DNA from: a virus
DNA: 31,755 nt
Reading direction: 5' to 3' (one strand)
Virus record (IMG/VR): IMGVR_UViG_3300019927_000140
Coordinates: 1-31,755 of that record
Made by a program: the position numbers and the translations under genes. Shown piece after piece: positions 14,379 through 20,944 of this stretch. Below the pieces are notes generated by a model. It made no database searches. It saw only the letters and a program-made list of their open reading frames with translations, and was not told where the DNA came from. Every line of letters starts with the position of its first letter. Position 1 is the first letter of the stretch.

Positions 14379-16520
14379 CTATGCTTTGCCGATGTAACGC
14401 AGCCAGTCCGTCTGTGGTTCGTACACCTCGCCCTGATCACGCAGTTTCTGGATCTGCTGCAGCGCCGTATCCTCGGGCATGTCTTTCGCTTCCTTCAGCG
14501 TATCGAGCACGTCATCGATCTGCGCGCCTTCGCGGTCGTGCTCTGACTGGACCTCCTTGAGCACCTCTTTGACAGCGTCCAGTTTCTCTTTCTGACTCAT
14601 GCTCATCCCCGTCTCCTGGATATCGGCATCGAGATTGCCGTCCTCGTCGACGCCGAAGTCCTGCATCGACTCTCCGACCGCCTTCGTCGCGATCTTCGCA
14701 TGCCGCGGCTCGATCGTCTCGGAGAACTCGAACTTCGCGGCGGCCTCGGCGATCCGCACCGTCGCCGGGAGTTTGCGGAAGGTCACCGGCACCGGCTCGT
14801 CATCGTCGTAGTCGTGAATCCCGCGCAGCGCCGTGAACTGCTCTTTCAGCGCCTCCCGGACGTCGTCACTCGCGAACACCGGATCCGGCTGCTGCTTGGC
14901 GAGCGCGATCCACTTCCGAAGCAGATCGCCGCCGATCGGCCCCTCGATCGTGTCGGCATCCTCCTCGAGCTGGTCGCCCGCAGCCGCGCGTTTCTTGGCG
15001 TCCCTCGACCGGAGGATCCGATTGGCGATCTTCGAGTCACGCTCCTCGTTGGGACGGTCGTGAAACGTGAAGATCAGATCGAAGCGACTCAACAGGTTCG
15101 CCGCGAAATCGAACTGCTGGACGATCGGCTGGTACATGTCGAAGCGCCCGTGCTTGGGGTTGCCCGCGGCGAGGACCGCCGTCTCCGTCGACAGTCGCGC
15201 GTTAATCCCCCACTTGTTGACGTGGATCCGCTGTTTGCTCATCGGACCCAACATCGCGGCCCGGACGTCCGCCGGCATGTCGTCAAGCTCGTCGATACAG
15301 CAGACCCCGCCGTTGGCTTTCACGAGCGCCCCCGCCTTCAGGGTCGCCGCGTTCCCGTCGCCGAAGTCGTCCTGGACAGCCGAGGCAGTGACGCCCGCCT
15401 CCGTTGCGCCTTTCCCGCTAACCCCGACCGAGCGCGGCGCGATCTCCTCGACGCGATCGAGTAGTTCCGACTTCGCCGTGCCAGGATCGCCGAGACAGAG
15501 GACGTGGAAGTCCCCACGGAGGTCGCCCGGCCCCGCGCCGCCGACCATCGCGAGCACGAGCATCTGCTTGACCGTTTCATGCCCGTATATCTCGGGTTTG
15601 AGTGACTCGCCGGCGACTTCTAACGGCTCACCTTCTTCGCCGGTCGCGAGTGTATGAATTCGTTCCCGTTCTTCGGGAGAGATGTCGATCTCGGTGTGGT
15701 CGGACTCCTCGAGAGCGATGTGACGACCGTCGACGTACGGCTCGAACTTCGGCGTCTTCGTCCCGCCGCTCGAGAGCTGCTCGAGGTGGACTGTGCCGGT
15801 GATCGTGACGCGATCCCCGACCGATGCCGTATCGACGAGTTCCTCGCCCTCGAGGTAGACGTCGATCTCCTGGCCCGCTCCTTGCGCCACCTCGGGTGGC
15901 GTCTGCAGGCGGAGCATCTGCGCGTCGATCAGCTCGCTCTCGTCGAGGTTGACGTCGAAGGGGCCCTGGCGTTCACAGCCCTGACACTCGTGGGGTTCGT
16001 GAAAGTCGGAGTCGGTCTGGGGAATCTTCGAGAGCGTCCCGCAGCGCTGGCACTCGAATGCTGCTACTTCCAAGCGCGCGTACACGTCCGTCGCACGCGA
16101 GATCTCGCCCGTCACGCTGCGGTAGTTGCCCGCTTCGTCCTTGGGCGAGAAGTCCCCAGGGTAGAACGTGTGCCACTCCGGGAGATCGGTCACCTGGACG
16201 GTCGCGCCAGTGAGGTCCGCCTTGACCGGCATGTCGACGTGATCCAGCGCGTCGACGAGATGATTGTCGAACGCGTCGGGATTGTTCACGTAGTGCTCGG
16301 CGAAGCTGTCCAGCGTCCCCGGGACGTCGATGGACACCCCGCGCTCGAGGTCGTCAAACGCGATCGGGAACTGCGTCGTGTCGTCAGGGAACTGCTGCAG
16401 GAACTCGCCGATCTCGTCCCGGTAGTAGTCCCGGAAGAACGCGATCAGCTCGTCGAACTCCTCTTTCGTCAGCTCGGCGTGGGGCGATTCAGTCGGGCCG
16501 TGGGATGTCGTGGTTGCCAT
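14379..16520 (-). CDS. mcm: MCM replicative helicase
   Basis: The protein has 713 residues and is the hexameric 3'-5' replicative helicase of archaea. The N-terminal domain contains a zinc ribbon (C157, C160, C179, C182). The AAA+ domain has Walker A GDPGTAKS at 344-351, Walker B CCIDELDDM at 407-415, sensor 1 AAGNP at 451-455 and the arginine-finger region SRFDLIF at 478-484. The last 75 residues form a winged helix (TLKEAKDMPEDTALQQIQKL). All helicase motifs are present and the length equals that of cellular proteins. Together with the Orc1/Cdc6-like gene this gives a virus its own initiator and helicase. Upstream is a non-coding region with an inverted repeat that may be the origin or an MCM operator. 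Confidence 0.95.
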   Translation of the reverse strand: MATTTSHGPTESPHAELTKEEFDELIAFFRDYYRDEIGEFLQQFPDDTTQFPIAFDDLERGVSIDVPGTLDSFAEHYVNNPDAFDNHLVDALDHVDMPVKADLTGATVQVTDLPEWHTFYPGDFSPKDEAGNYRSVTGEISRATDVYARLEVAAFECQRCGTLSKIPQTDSDFHEPHECQGCERQGPFDVNLDESELIDAQMLRLQTPPEVAQGAGQEIDVYLEGEELVDTASVGDRVTITGTVHLEQLSSGGTKTPKFEPYVDGRHIALEESDHTEIDISPEERERIHTLATGEEGEPLEVAGESLKPEIYGHETVKQMLVLAMVGGAGPGDLRGDFHVLCLGDPGTAKSELLDRVEEIAPRSVGVSGKGATEAGVTASAVQDDFGDGNAATLKAGALVKANGGVCCIDELDDMPADVRAAMLGPMSKQRIHVNKWGINARLSTETAVLAAGNPKHGRFDMYQPIVQQFDFAANLLSRFDLIFTFHDRPNEERDSKIANRILRSRDAKKRAAAGDQLEEDADTIEGPIGGDLLRKWIALAKQQPDPVFASDDVREALKEQFTALRGIHDYDDDEPVPVTFRKLPATVRIAEAAAKFEFSETIEPRHAKIATKAVGESMQDFGVDEDGNLDADIQETGMSMSQKEKLDAVKEVLKEVQSEHDREGAQIDDVLDTLKEAKDMPEDTALQQIQKLRDQGEVYEPQTDWLRYIGKA

Positions 16521-16545
16521 CTCGTGGGATCGTCAGTGCCGAACT

Positions 16546-16566
16546 GTTTTTCCAGGGAAACAAAAC
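16546..16566 (+). repeat. Inverted repeat arm A (ORB-like), 20 of 21 bases shared with 16732-16752
   Basis: The plus strand reads GTTTTTCCAGGG followed by AAACAAAAC. The reverse complement of 16732-16752 is identical except for one base (GGG against GGA). The core TTCCAG..GAAAC resembles in outline the TTCCA-GGAAAC dyad of archaeal origin recognition boxes. It lies in non-coding DNA. Confidence 0.7.
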
Positions 16567-16623
16567 GCGATTTCACGTTTCCGCTGGGCAAACAAGGCGT
16601 CCGGCGGCGTCTCGTTCGGCGTA

Positions 16624-16647
16624 CCGTACACTAACCGTACACACTAA
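16624..16647 (+). repeat. Short tandem repeat CCGTACAC(AC)TAA
   Basis: Two adjacent units, CCGTACACTAA (16624-16634) and CCGTACACACTAA (16635-16647), differ by a two-base insertion. They lie inside the inverted-repeat interval and may be iteron-like or operator sites. Confidence 0.5.
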
Positions 16648-16677
16648 CACAACTGCACTTGTCTAGAGTACAACCGG

Positions 16678-16693
16678 CGGTGGCTTCCCACCG
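16678..16693 (-). terminator. Hairpin downstream of the coiled-coil gene
   Basis: CGGTGG-CTTC-CCACCG forms a 6-bp stem with a 4-base loop just beyond the stop of the gene at 16707. No clear T-run follows on the minus strand, so a terminator role is weak. Confidence 0.25.
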
Positions 16694-16706
16694 GTCAAAT
16701 GGTGGC

Positions 16707-17204
16707 TCATCGACCCCGTGCCTCCTCTCCGGTTTTGTTTTCCTGGAAAAACGCCGCGTTCCGTTTTGCCGCCGTGGCGTCGACGCGCAGGTGCTTTGAC
16801 TCACCGTCCGGGTCGCAGTACTCGAATCCGTCGAGGCCCTCAGCGGCGAGGCGCATCAGCTTGTAGCAGTGCTTCGTGCTGGGGTCCTTATCGAAGACCT
16901 CCCACCTGACGCCGTTGTAGTCGACCTTCGCGTAGCCGTTGGTCGCGGTCGCTTTCTTGTAGGCGTGTTCTCGCACCATCCCGATCTTCTCGTCGAGCGA
17001 CAGTGAGCTGTACTCGCGATCTTGGTCACGGCCAGACTGTCGCAGTCTGAGCTCGGTCACTTCCTCCTCAAGCTCGTCGTGATCGCTTCGAAGCTCTTCT
17101 AGATCTCTTTCGAGATCGTTCACCTTCGCGAGCGCTCGCTGGGCGATCTGGACCGCGTCCCGCGGCGTGACTTCTGGGAGCTCGTCGTCGTCGCCATCAG
17201 ACAT
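16707..17204 (-). CDS. Coiled-coil protein with predicted winged-helix-like C-terminus, function unknown
   Basis: The chosen start is the ATG at 17204 (MSDGDDDELPEVTPRDAVQI), 5 bases after a strong GGAGGTGA ribosome-binding site; an ATG at 17210 is less well spaced. The protein has 165 residues: an acidic tip, a charged coiled coil (about residues 20-60, LERDLEELRSDHDELEEEV), and a basic globular part (DEKIGMVREHAYKKATATNG, YNGVRWEVFDKDPS, HCYKLMRLAAE) that looks like a winged helix. Similar coiled-coil plus DNA-binding proteins occur on haloarchaeal plasmids and viruses. Its last codons (FFQENKT) form arm B of the inverted repeat discussed upstream of MCM. The overlap with the upstream gene indicates coupling. 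Confidence 0.78.
   Translation of the reverse strand: MSDGDDDELPEVTPRDAVQIAQRALAKVNDLERDLEELRSDHDELEEEVTELRLRQSGRDQDREYSSLSLDEKIGMVREHAYKKATATNGYAKVDYNGVRWEVFDKDPSTKHCYKLMRLAAEGLDGFEYCDPDGESKHLRVDATAAKRNAAFFQENKTGEEARGR
16732..16752 (-). repeat. Inverted repeat arm B, within the 3' end of the coiled-coil gene
   Basis: The reverse complement reads GTTTTTCCAGGA then AAACAAAAC and matches arm A (16546-16566) at 20 of 21 positions. It encodes FFQENK of the coiled-coil gene. The two arms are 165 bases apart in opposite orientation. Confidence 0.7.
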
Positions 17205-17514
17205 CGACATCACCTCCGAAAGCAGTCTCCTCTGGGTGTGTGAACCGCTCCGGGATCCATGAGTGATACCGGCTTTTCGCCTCGATTTGATCGACGAACT
17301 CGCGGAAGTTCTCGCACCGATCGAAGAGCGTGTACGGTTCCGTCTCGACGTACCCGATAATCTCTCGGGTGTAACTGTCGCCACCCGAGATGCTCTTCTG
17401 TGGGTACTCCACGTCGTAGACCAGCTTCTTTTCCTCTCCGGAACGTGAGGGCTCGGTGAAGACGCTCCGAACAGCGACCTTTGGGAGGATGCGCTCCTCC
17501 TTCGTTTCAAGCAT
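17197..17514 (-). CDS. Small conserved-looking protein of the replication operon, function unknown
   Basis: The chosen start is the ATG at 17514 (MLETKEERILPKVAVRSVFT) because a GGAGGGTGA ribosome-binding site precedes it by 5 bases; an ATG at 17520 is an alternative. The protein has 105 residues. It is mixed alpha/beta with several strands (KKLVYDVEYPQKS, YTREIIGYVETEPYTLF) and then a C-terminal helix (ENFREFVDQIEAKS) that carries aromatic residues. I do not recognise a family. It overlaps the gene on each side, so it is translated together with the coiled-coil protein and the small Cys-rich protein. Confidence 0.72.
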   Translation of the reverse strand: MLETKEERILPKVAVRSVFTEPSRSGEEKKLVYDVEYPQKSISGGDSYTREIIGYVETEPYTLFDRCENFREFVDQIEAKSRYHSWIPERFTHPEETAFGGDVDV

Positions 17515-17653
17515 CGACATCACCCTCCGCGAGCGCTTCGAGGTGATCCGCACAGACGGCCCGCTGGCCTTTCTCGGGGATCGTGATCTCCTCGACCTTC
17601 GGCTTCGAGCAGCCGGTGAGCCCGCAGACGGGGTCGAAGTCGTAGGAGCTCAT
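17507..17653 (-). CDS. Small Cys-containing protein, function unknown
   Basis: The frame starts at the ATG at 17653 (MSSYDFDPVCGLTGCSKPKV) and codes for 48 residues. It has C10, C15 and a later C38 (RAVCADHLEAL), which together with H41 could bind a zinc ion, a treble-clef-like arrangement. The longer open frame upstream is basic and lacks halophilic character, so it is rejected. Upstream lies GTGGGAGC, a usable ribosome-binding site. It overlaps the next gene at the ATG-containing stop region, so the three genes 17653-16707 form one coupled unit. Confidence 0.68.
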   Translation of the reverse strand: MSSYDFDPVCGLTGCSKPKVEEITIPEKGQRAVCADHLEALAEGDVDA

Positions 17654-17854
17654 GCTCCCACCCCGTGGTGTGAATGGACTGCGCGTCGGTACCTGTCGGC
17701 ATCGTGTTCGTGTTGCGTGCATGTGTGTCGTGGACTGGTCAGTGGCGTCGAGCGGCTGGACCAGCGACAGCCGCCGCTTGTTCGATCCTCCGCAGCCGTG
17801 CGAGGCGCACACCTGCGGCTCCTGAGCGAAGCACTTATGATACACCGAGAAGAA

Positions 17855-17909
17855 GCAGGTACCACGAAGGTGGCCGTGGTTTTTGGGGGCTGCCAGCCCC
17901 CAACCTGCT
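17855..17909 (-). ncRNA. Predicted three-way-junction structure
   Basis: Perfect pairings: outer stem AGCAGGT (17855-17861) with ACCTGCT (17903-17909); second stem ACCACG (17862-17867) with CGTGGT (17876-17881) around an 8-base loop; third stem TGGGGGCT (17884-17891) with AGCCCCCA (17895-17902) around GCC. The three stems account for 42 of 55 bases. On the minus strand the structure is followed by TCTTCT. It may be an RNA element in the leader or a DNA-level structure. Confidence 0.5.
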
Positions 17910-17975
17910 GCAACATCGGTGAGCGGCGCGTGTGGGTTTTTCCTACCTTCTTACGCCGTGAATTGTTTCGGTCCC

Positions 17976-17984
17976 GTATATACC
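17976..17984 (-). promoter_or_regulatory. TATA box upstream of the structured leader
   Basis: On the minus strand GGTATATAC is preceded by a purine-rich GGGGGAAG that could serve as a BRE. It lies 320 bases before the ATG at 17653. Confidence 0.5.
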
Positions 17985-18074
17985 TTCCCCCATCCCTACT
18001 TACAGGAAGGGAGGGTTCTGACTGGTGTCTGACGCCCTTTCGCTCATCCGCGCAGCAGCGCTTCGAGCGTGCGT

Positions 18075-18224
18075 TCATGCGTTCCCTCCGTCCTGAGCGC
18101 CGCTGCCGACGCCGTCGCCGGCGTTGAACGGGCGGGGCTTCCCGCAGTGCTCGCACTTCCACGGGCATGTCACCGCCTCGCCACAGACGGGGCAGACGAC
18201 GTCGACGGCTTCATCATCGGGCAT
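18075..18224 (-). CDS. Zinc-ribbon microprotein, 49 residues
   Basis: The frame starts at the ATG at 18224, overlapping the upstream stop as TGATG, and reads MPDDEAVDVVCPVCGEAVTC followed by PWKCEHCGKPRP. Two pairs, C11/C14 and C24/C27, form a short zinc ribbon. The tail is Gly-rich and ends at the TGA at 18075. It is too short for most gene finders. Such tiny zinc ribbons are common in haloarchaea and probably bind DNA, RNA or protein; no specific role can be assigned. Confidence 0.78.
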   Translation of the reverse strand: MPDDEAVDVVCPVCGEAVTCPWKCEHCGKPRPFNAGDGVGSGAQDGGNA

Positions 18225-19231
18225 CAGACATCACCCCGCCCGTAGCCGTTCCCGCCAGCGGCGTCGTGAAGCTCGCTGTAGCGCTCGAGCTGCCGGGCGA
18301 CACCGCGCACCTTCGTGGTCGCGAGGCCGGTCTCGGCGGCGATCTCGTGGACGTCCGTCAGACCGGTCTCGATCGCGGTCTCGACGAGACGTACCGGGTC
18401 GTCCTCGTCCTCGTCGCGCTGGATCTCGCGCCCGTCGTCGACGTCGAGCCGCCAGCGCGACTTTCGGTCGCTGTCCTCGTCGTCGAGGTACCTGATCGTG
18501 AACGGGTAGTCGCGATCGTCATCGCGCAGATAGCGCAGGTTCTGCGCGAGCGACTGCGCCGAACAGCCCACTCCGAGCGCGTCGACGAGATCGCCGGCTC
18601 CCCCGACGATCTCCGCCGTCGTGTCGAGCGCCTCATCGATGTGTCGCGCGATCCGCTGGCGGCCCTCGCGGTCGATCTGGGAGATCGCCGAGTCGCCGTC
18701 CGCGTCGGTCGCTGTTTCTTCCGACTCGCTCTCGGAGGGCGGCTCTGTCTCGGCGCTGGCTTCCGCTCCCGACCCGGCGTCCGCATCACCCTCTTCGTCG
18801 GCCTCGTCGGCCTCTGTCGAGGAGGTCTCGCCCGACAGGCGCTCTATGAGCGGGCTGATGTCGATCCCGATGATCTCGTCGAACTCGCGGGCCGTCGCGG
18901 CGAAGCTCTCCTCGATGTCGTCGGCGTCGATGCCGAACTCGGTCAGCGCCAGCCGCCCGGCGACCTTCCCGCCGTGATTGTAACTGCGCGTCACGGAGAG
19001 CGACGCGTCGTCGTCCGTCGACGTGGGCTCGAGCCCGAGCCAGCCGCCGTCCGGGTCGACGTGCAGGTAAGCGTGCTCCGCGTGCTCGAGCAGCTGTCGG
19101 TCGGTCTCGGAATTGATGTACAGATCGCCGTTCTGCATCACGACGATCTCCGGCGTGGTCCGGCTCGTGCCGTTGCGCCGCCCGTCGACTCGGATCCAAC
19201 TCGGCGCGTCGGAGGGCTCGTCAGTGCTCAT
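18224..19231 (-). CDS. Acidic two-part protein with C-terminal winged helix, function unknown
   Basis: The protein has 335 residues. Residues 1-130 form a beta-rich part (PEIVVMQNGDLYINSETDRQ, YLHVDPDGGWLGLEP) with an Ile-rich helix. Residues 135-185 are a linker of almost only Glu, Ala, Ser and Asp. Residues 190-335 contain a helical part and a winged-helix-like segment near the end (ETGLTDVHEIAAETGLATTK). The layout (sensor or binding part, acidic linker, DNA-binding part) suggests a regulator or replication accessory factor, but no family was recognised. A GWLGLEP-type piece recalls the upstream gene at 19959-20702 (AGWVGID). Its ATG overlaps the preceding gene by 4 bases. Confidence 0.8.
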   Translation of the reverse strand: MSTDEPSDAPSWIRVDGRRNGTSRTTPEIVVMQNGDLYINSETDRQLLEHAEHAYLHVDPDGGWLGLEPTSTDDDASLSVTRSYNHGGKVAGRLALTEFGIDADDIEESFAATAREFDEIIGIDISPLIERLSGETSSTEADEADEEGDADAGSGAEASAETEPPSESESEETATDADGDSAISQIDREGRQRIARHIDEALDTTAEIVGGAGDLVDALGVGCSAQSLAQNLRYLRDDDRDYPFTIRYLDDEDSDRKSRWRLDVDDGREIQRDEDEDDPVRLVETAIETGLTDVHEIAAETGLATTKVRGVARQLERYSELHDAAGGNGYGRGDV

Positions 19232-19665
19232 CGAGCATCCCCCGTCGTGATCGCCGGCGGTCGAACGGGCTCGGTCCCGGTCGGCGTGTCATCGAACAGG
19301 TCGGCCACGTCGCAGTACAGCCGAAGGTCGCAGCCGTGCTTGTCGATCAGCGCCGAGACGATGGCGGTTGTGATCTCGTCGAACTCGCCGTTCCCGTCCG
19401 GATCGGCGGCGTCCTCGGTCGCGAGCTCGAAGGTGAGGCTATCGGTCTCCGCGAGCCGGACGGCCTCTCGATAGTCGGTCTGCAACTCGATCGCGACCGC
19501 GCCATCGGTGACGGCGACGGCGGCGACGTAGTCGTTCGGAGCCGGATATGCGGGGTCGCCGTTCGCCTCTCGGATCGCCCGCTGCAGGATCGTCTTGCGC
19601 TCCGCCGTGTCGACGGCGGCCTCGAGCGCGTTGGCGACCGACTCGTAGCCGTCACCGTCACTCAT
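19228..19665 (-). CDS. Hypothetical acidic protein
   Basis: The protein has 145 residues and starts MSDGDGYESVANALEAAVDT. The N-terminal helix is followed by strands (DYVAAVAVTDGAVAIELQTD) and a helix (DEITTAIVSALIDKHG), then an acidic tail ending in PPAITTGDAR. I recognise no family. It has the alpha/beta look of a small binding domain. The start ATG lies within the end of the preceding 53-residue gene (ATGAGTGA), and the stop overlaps the following gene, so expression is coupled to both. Confidence 0.72.
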   Translation of the reverse strand: MSDGDGYESVANALEAAVDTAERKTILQRAIREANGDPAYPAPNDYVAAVAVTDGAVAIELQTDYREAVRLAETDSLTFELATEDAADPDGNGEFDEITTAIVSALIDKHGCDLRLYCDVADLFDDTPTGTEPVRPPAITTGDAR

Positions 19666-19819
19666 CGACGTCGCCCTCCTGGAAGAAACACCTCGAGCAC
19701 GGCAGCGCGTCGTCAGTGTGCGGGCACCCGCCGTCGGACTGCTCGCCGACGCCGCGTTCCTGCTGGACGCTCTCGACGTCGAGTCGCTGTCGTCGAGCGC
19801 CTCGCGACGGTCGCCGCAT
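19658..19819 (-). CDS. Cys/His-containing microprotein, 53 residues
   Basis: The frame runs from an ATG at 19819 to a TGA at 19658. It reads MRRPSRGARRQRLDVESVQQ and ends with a putative zinc site CPHTDDALPCSRCFFQEGDV (C34, H36, C43, C46). The basic N-terminus is unusual for this genome, so the true start may be internal. The stop codon overlaps the next ATG (ATGAGTGA), and its own ATG overlaps the previous stop (TGATG). This arrangement supports translation. Function unknown. Confidence 0.6.
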   Translation of the reverse strand: MRRPSRGARRQRLDVESVQQERGVGEQSDGGCPHTDDALPCSRCFFQEGDVDE

Positions 19820-19962
19820 CAGTCCTCACCTCGCATCGTGCGCAGGTGATCGAGTTTCTCCTGGGCCTCCTCGAGCATGCGCTCGGCCTCGTCGATCGCG
19901 ACCTCGCCGACCGCCGCGAGGTTGACGACGTCCTGGATCTTCTCTTCGACTTCGTCGCTCAT
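19819..19962 (-). CDS. Helical microprotein, 47 residues
   Basis: The frame begins at the ATG at 19962 and reads MSDEVEEKIQDVVNLAAVGE followed by VAIDEAERMLEEAQEKLDHL, ending at the TGA at 19819. It is one long amphipathic helix or helical hairpin with heptad-like spacing of Val, Leu and Ile. It is below common gene-finder limits but has the right codon use, and both ends overlap neighbours. It may be a small oligomerising partner of another protein in the operon. Confidence 0.65.
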   Translation of the reverse strand: MSDEVEEKIQDVVNLAAVGEVAIDEAERMLEEAQEKLDHLRTMRGED

Positions 19963-20702
19963 CGACGCCCCTCCGCAGTCGCGGACTCGGTTGTGTCATC
20001 CGTGCTCGTGAAGCGCGACTGCGTGGTGGCGCTGAGTTGGTCGGCGTTGTAGGCGGCGTAGGGCAGCACGTGATCGGCGAGCCAGCGCCCGTAGAACTCG
20101 GCGGTCGTATCTTCGAACAGCGCGACGTAGCCGCTCTCGAAGATCGATCCCTTGATCCAGTGGTCGGCCCACTGGTATCGGAAGCCGACGCCGCTGATGT
20201 GCTCGGCGTCTCGTTTGACGCCCGACAGACTCGCGTCCTGGTGGAAGCCGGATCCGGCGCGGATGGGGGCATCGTCCTCGCCCTCGGAGTAGTTGACGCC
20301 CCAGACGCCCGCGCCGTCGAACTGACTGAAGTCCTCGATCCAGACGTCGAGGGCGAGCTCGAGCTCTTCGGCGACGACGCTCTGTTGCCGCTCGACGAGC
20401 TCAAGGAAGAACTCGCCGTCGGCGCTGTCGATACCGACCCAGCCGGCGTCGAGATCGAGATAGTACTCAGTCTGGGCGCGCTTGGTGACGTCGTCGGTAA
20501 CCGTCGCGATCTTGTGATCTCTGACGACCGGAACGCGCCGGTCCTCGTCGATCCGGGCGGCGGCGGTGCCGTGCTGGAGCGTCTGCCCGTCGAGGTAGTG
20601 CACGGTTTCGGCGTCGATCGCGGGGAAGCCGTCGCCGAGCTGGGACTCGATCTGGCCGCCGGCGGGATCGCCGGTCAGCTGGTACAGCAGGGAGGCGTGC
20701 AT
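19959..20702 (-). CDS. Hypothetical protein of the early operon
   Basis: The protein has 247 residues and starts MHASLLYQLTGDPAGGQIES. It is rich in aromatic residues and strands: YYLDLDAGWVGIDSADGEFF, VWIEDFSQFDGAGVWGVNYS, HISGVGFRYQWADHWIKGS, FESGYVALFEDTTAEFYG. The last 40 residues are a Thr/Ser-rich tail. No recognised catalytic motif is present. A substrate- or nucleic-acid-binding beta fold is likely. It is the first sizeable gene after a TATA-like box and a leader of about 200 bases; a 24-residue frame immediately upstream overlaps its ATG. Similar GWVGID/GWLGLEP pieces in this protein and in the protein at 18224-19231 may reflect a shared ancestry. Confidence 0.75.
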   Translation of the reverse strand: MHASLLYQLTGDPAGGQIESQLGDGFPAIDAETVHYLDGQTLQHGTAAARIDEDRRVPVVRDHKIATVTDDVTKRAQTEYYLDLDAGWVGIDSADGEFFLELVERQQSVVAEELELALDVWIEDFSQFDGAGVWGVNYSEGEDDAPIRAGSGFHQDASLSGVKRDAEHISGVGFRYQWADHWIKGSIFESGYVALFEDTTAEFYGRWLADHVLPYAAYNADQLSATTQSRFTSTDDTTESATAEGRR

Positions 20703-20776
20703 CAGGCATCGCCTCCGAGATTGGTGGTATCGGTAGCGTTATCAGGCTTGCAAATCGGATTGTGTTGTGTCTGCAT
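20702..20776 (-). CDS. Possible 24-residue leader peptide
   Basis: From an ATG at 20776 the frame reads MQTQHNPICKPDNATDTTNL and ends GGDA before a TGA overlapping the next ATG (TGATG). A GGAGG-like sequence within it can serve the next gene. One copy of a 16-base direct repeat lies within the frame. It could be a coupling or leader peptide, or only a chance frame. Confidence 0.35.
   Translation of the reverse strand: MQTQHNPICKPDNATDTTNLGGDA
20732..20747. repeat. Direct repeat GGTAGCGTTATCAGGC, copy 1
   Basis: This 16-base sequence is identical to 20781-20796; the copies are 49 bases apart (33 bases between them) in the leader upstream of the gene at 19959-20702. Confidence 0.75.
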
Positions 20777-20780
20777 CGTT

Positions 20781-20796
20781 GGTAGCGTTATCAGGC
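20781..20796. repeat. Direct repeat GGTAGCGTTATCAGGC, copy 2
   Basis: This is the second perfect copy, upstream of the 24-residue frame. Paired direct repeats in a leader may be binding sites or the trace of a small duplication. Confidence 0.75.
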
Positions 20797-20944
20797 GATT
20801 TACGGGCGGTGCAGGCCGCACGATAGAGGGCCGCTGCTTCTTTGGTAGGTTGGGGCGGCCCCGGCACGTGCGGGAGGCGGCTTCCTGCCGTCGAGCGAAG
20901 GGATGTAAGCACCTTCCAGCACCCTCTGCCGATGGCTGGAGGGA

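Larger units (their letters stand above)
16521..16706. promoter_or_regulatory. Non-coding region upstream of MCM with origin-like or operator-like repeats
   Basis: These 186 bases separate MCM from the upstream coiled-coil gene. They contain one arm of a near-perfect inverted repeat (16546-16566), tandem CCGTACAC-containing units (16624-16647) and a hairpin (16678-16693). The arm nearest MCM sits at about 27-47 bases before its ATG, the place of a core promoter, so it could be an operator for MCM. No coding frame with haloarchaeal composition was found here. Confidence 0.5.
17654..18074 (-). promoter_or_regulatory. 421-base non-coding leader region with a promoter and RNA-like structures
   Basis: No frame here has haloarchaeal composition. 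On the minus strand GGTATATAC (17976-17984) is a good TATA box. It would start transcription near 17953 and give a leader of about 300 bases before the ATG at 17653. The leader contains a three-way junction (17855-17909), a two-part hairpin (17790-17818) and a hairpin at 17752-17774. The last competes with an alternative pairing CTGGTC (17735-17740) with GACCAG (17759-17764). A structured 5' leader, small RNA or riboswitch-like control of the MCM operon is possible. Confidence 0.55.

Noticed and set aside
17883-17903. Simple rho-independent terminator at the GGGGGCT/AGCCCCC hairpin
   Set aside because: Neither strand has a T-run directly after the hairpin, and the flanking stems show it is part of a larger junction.
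17650-18168. Minus-strand open frame of 172 residues across the non-coding leader
   Set aside because: Its translation is basic and Ser/Arg-rich, it crosses a TATA box and the three-way-junction element, and its end overlaps the preferred start of the small gene at 17653. It is kept as non-coding.
18167-19474. Plus-strand open frame of 435 residues
   Set aside because: It lies antisense to two coupled minus-strand genes and has an Arg/Val/Leu-rich shadow composition.
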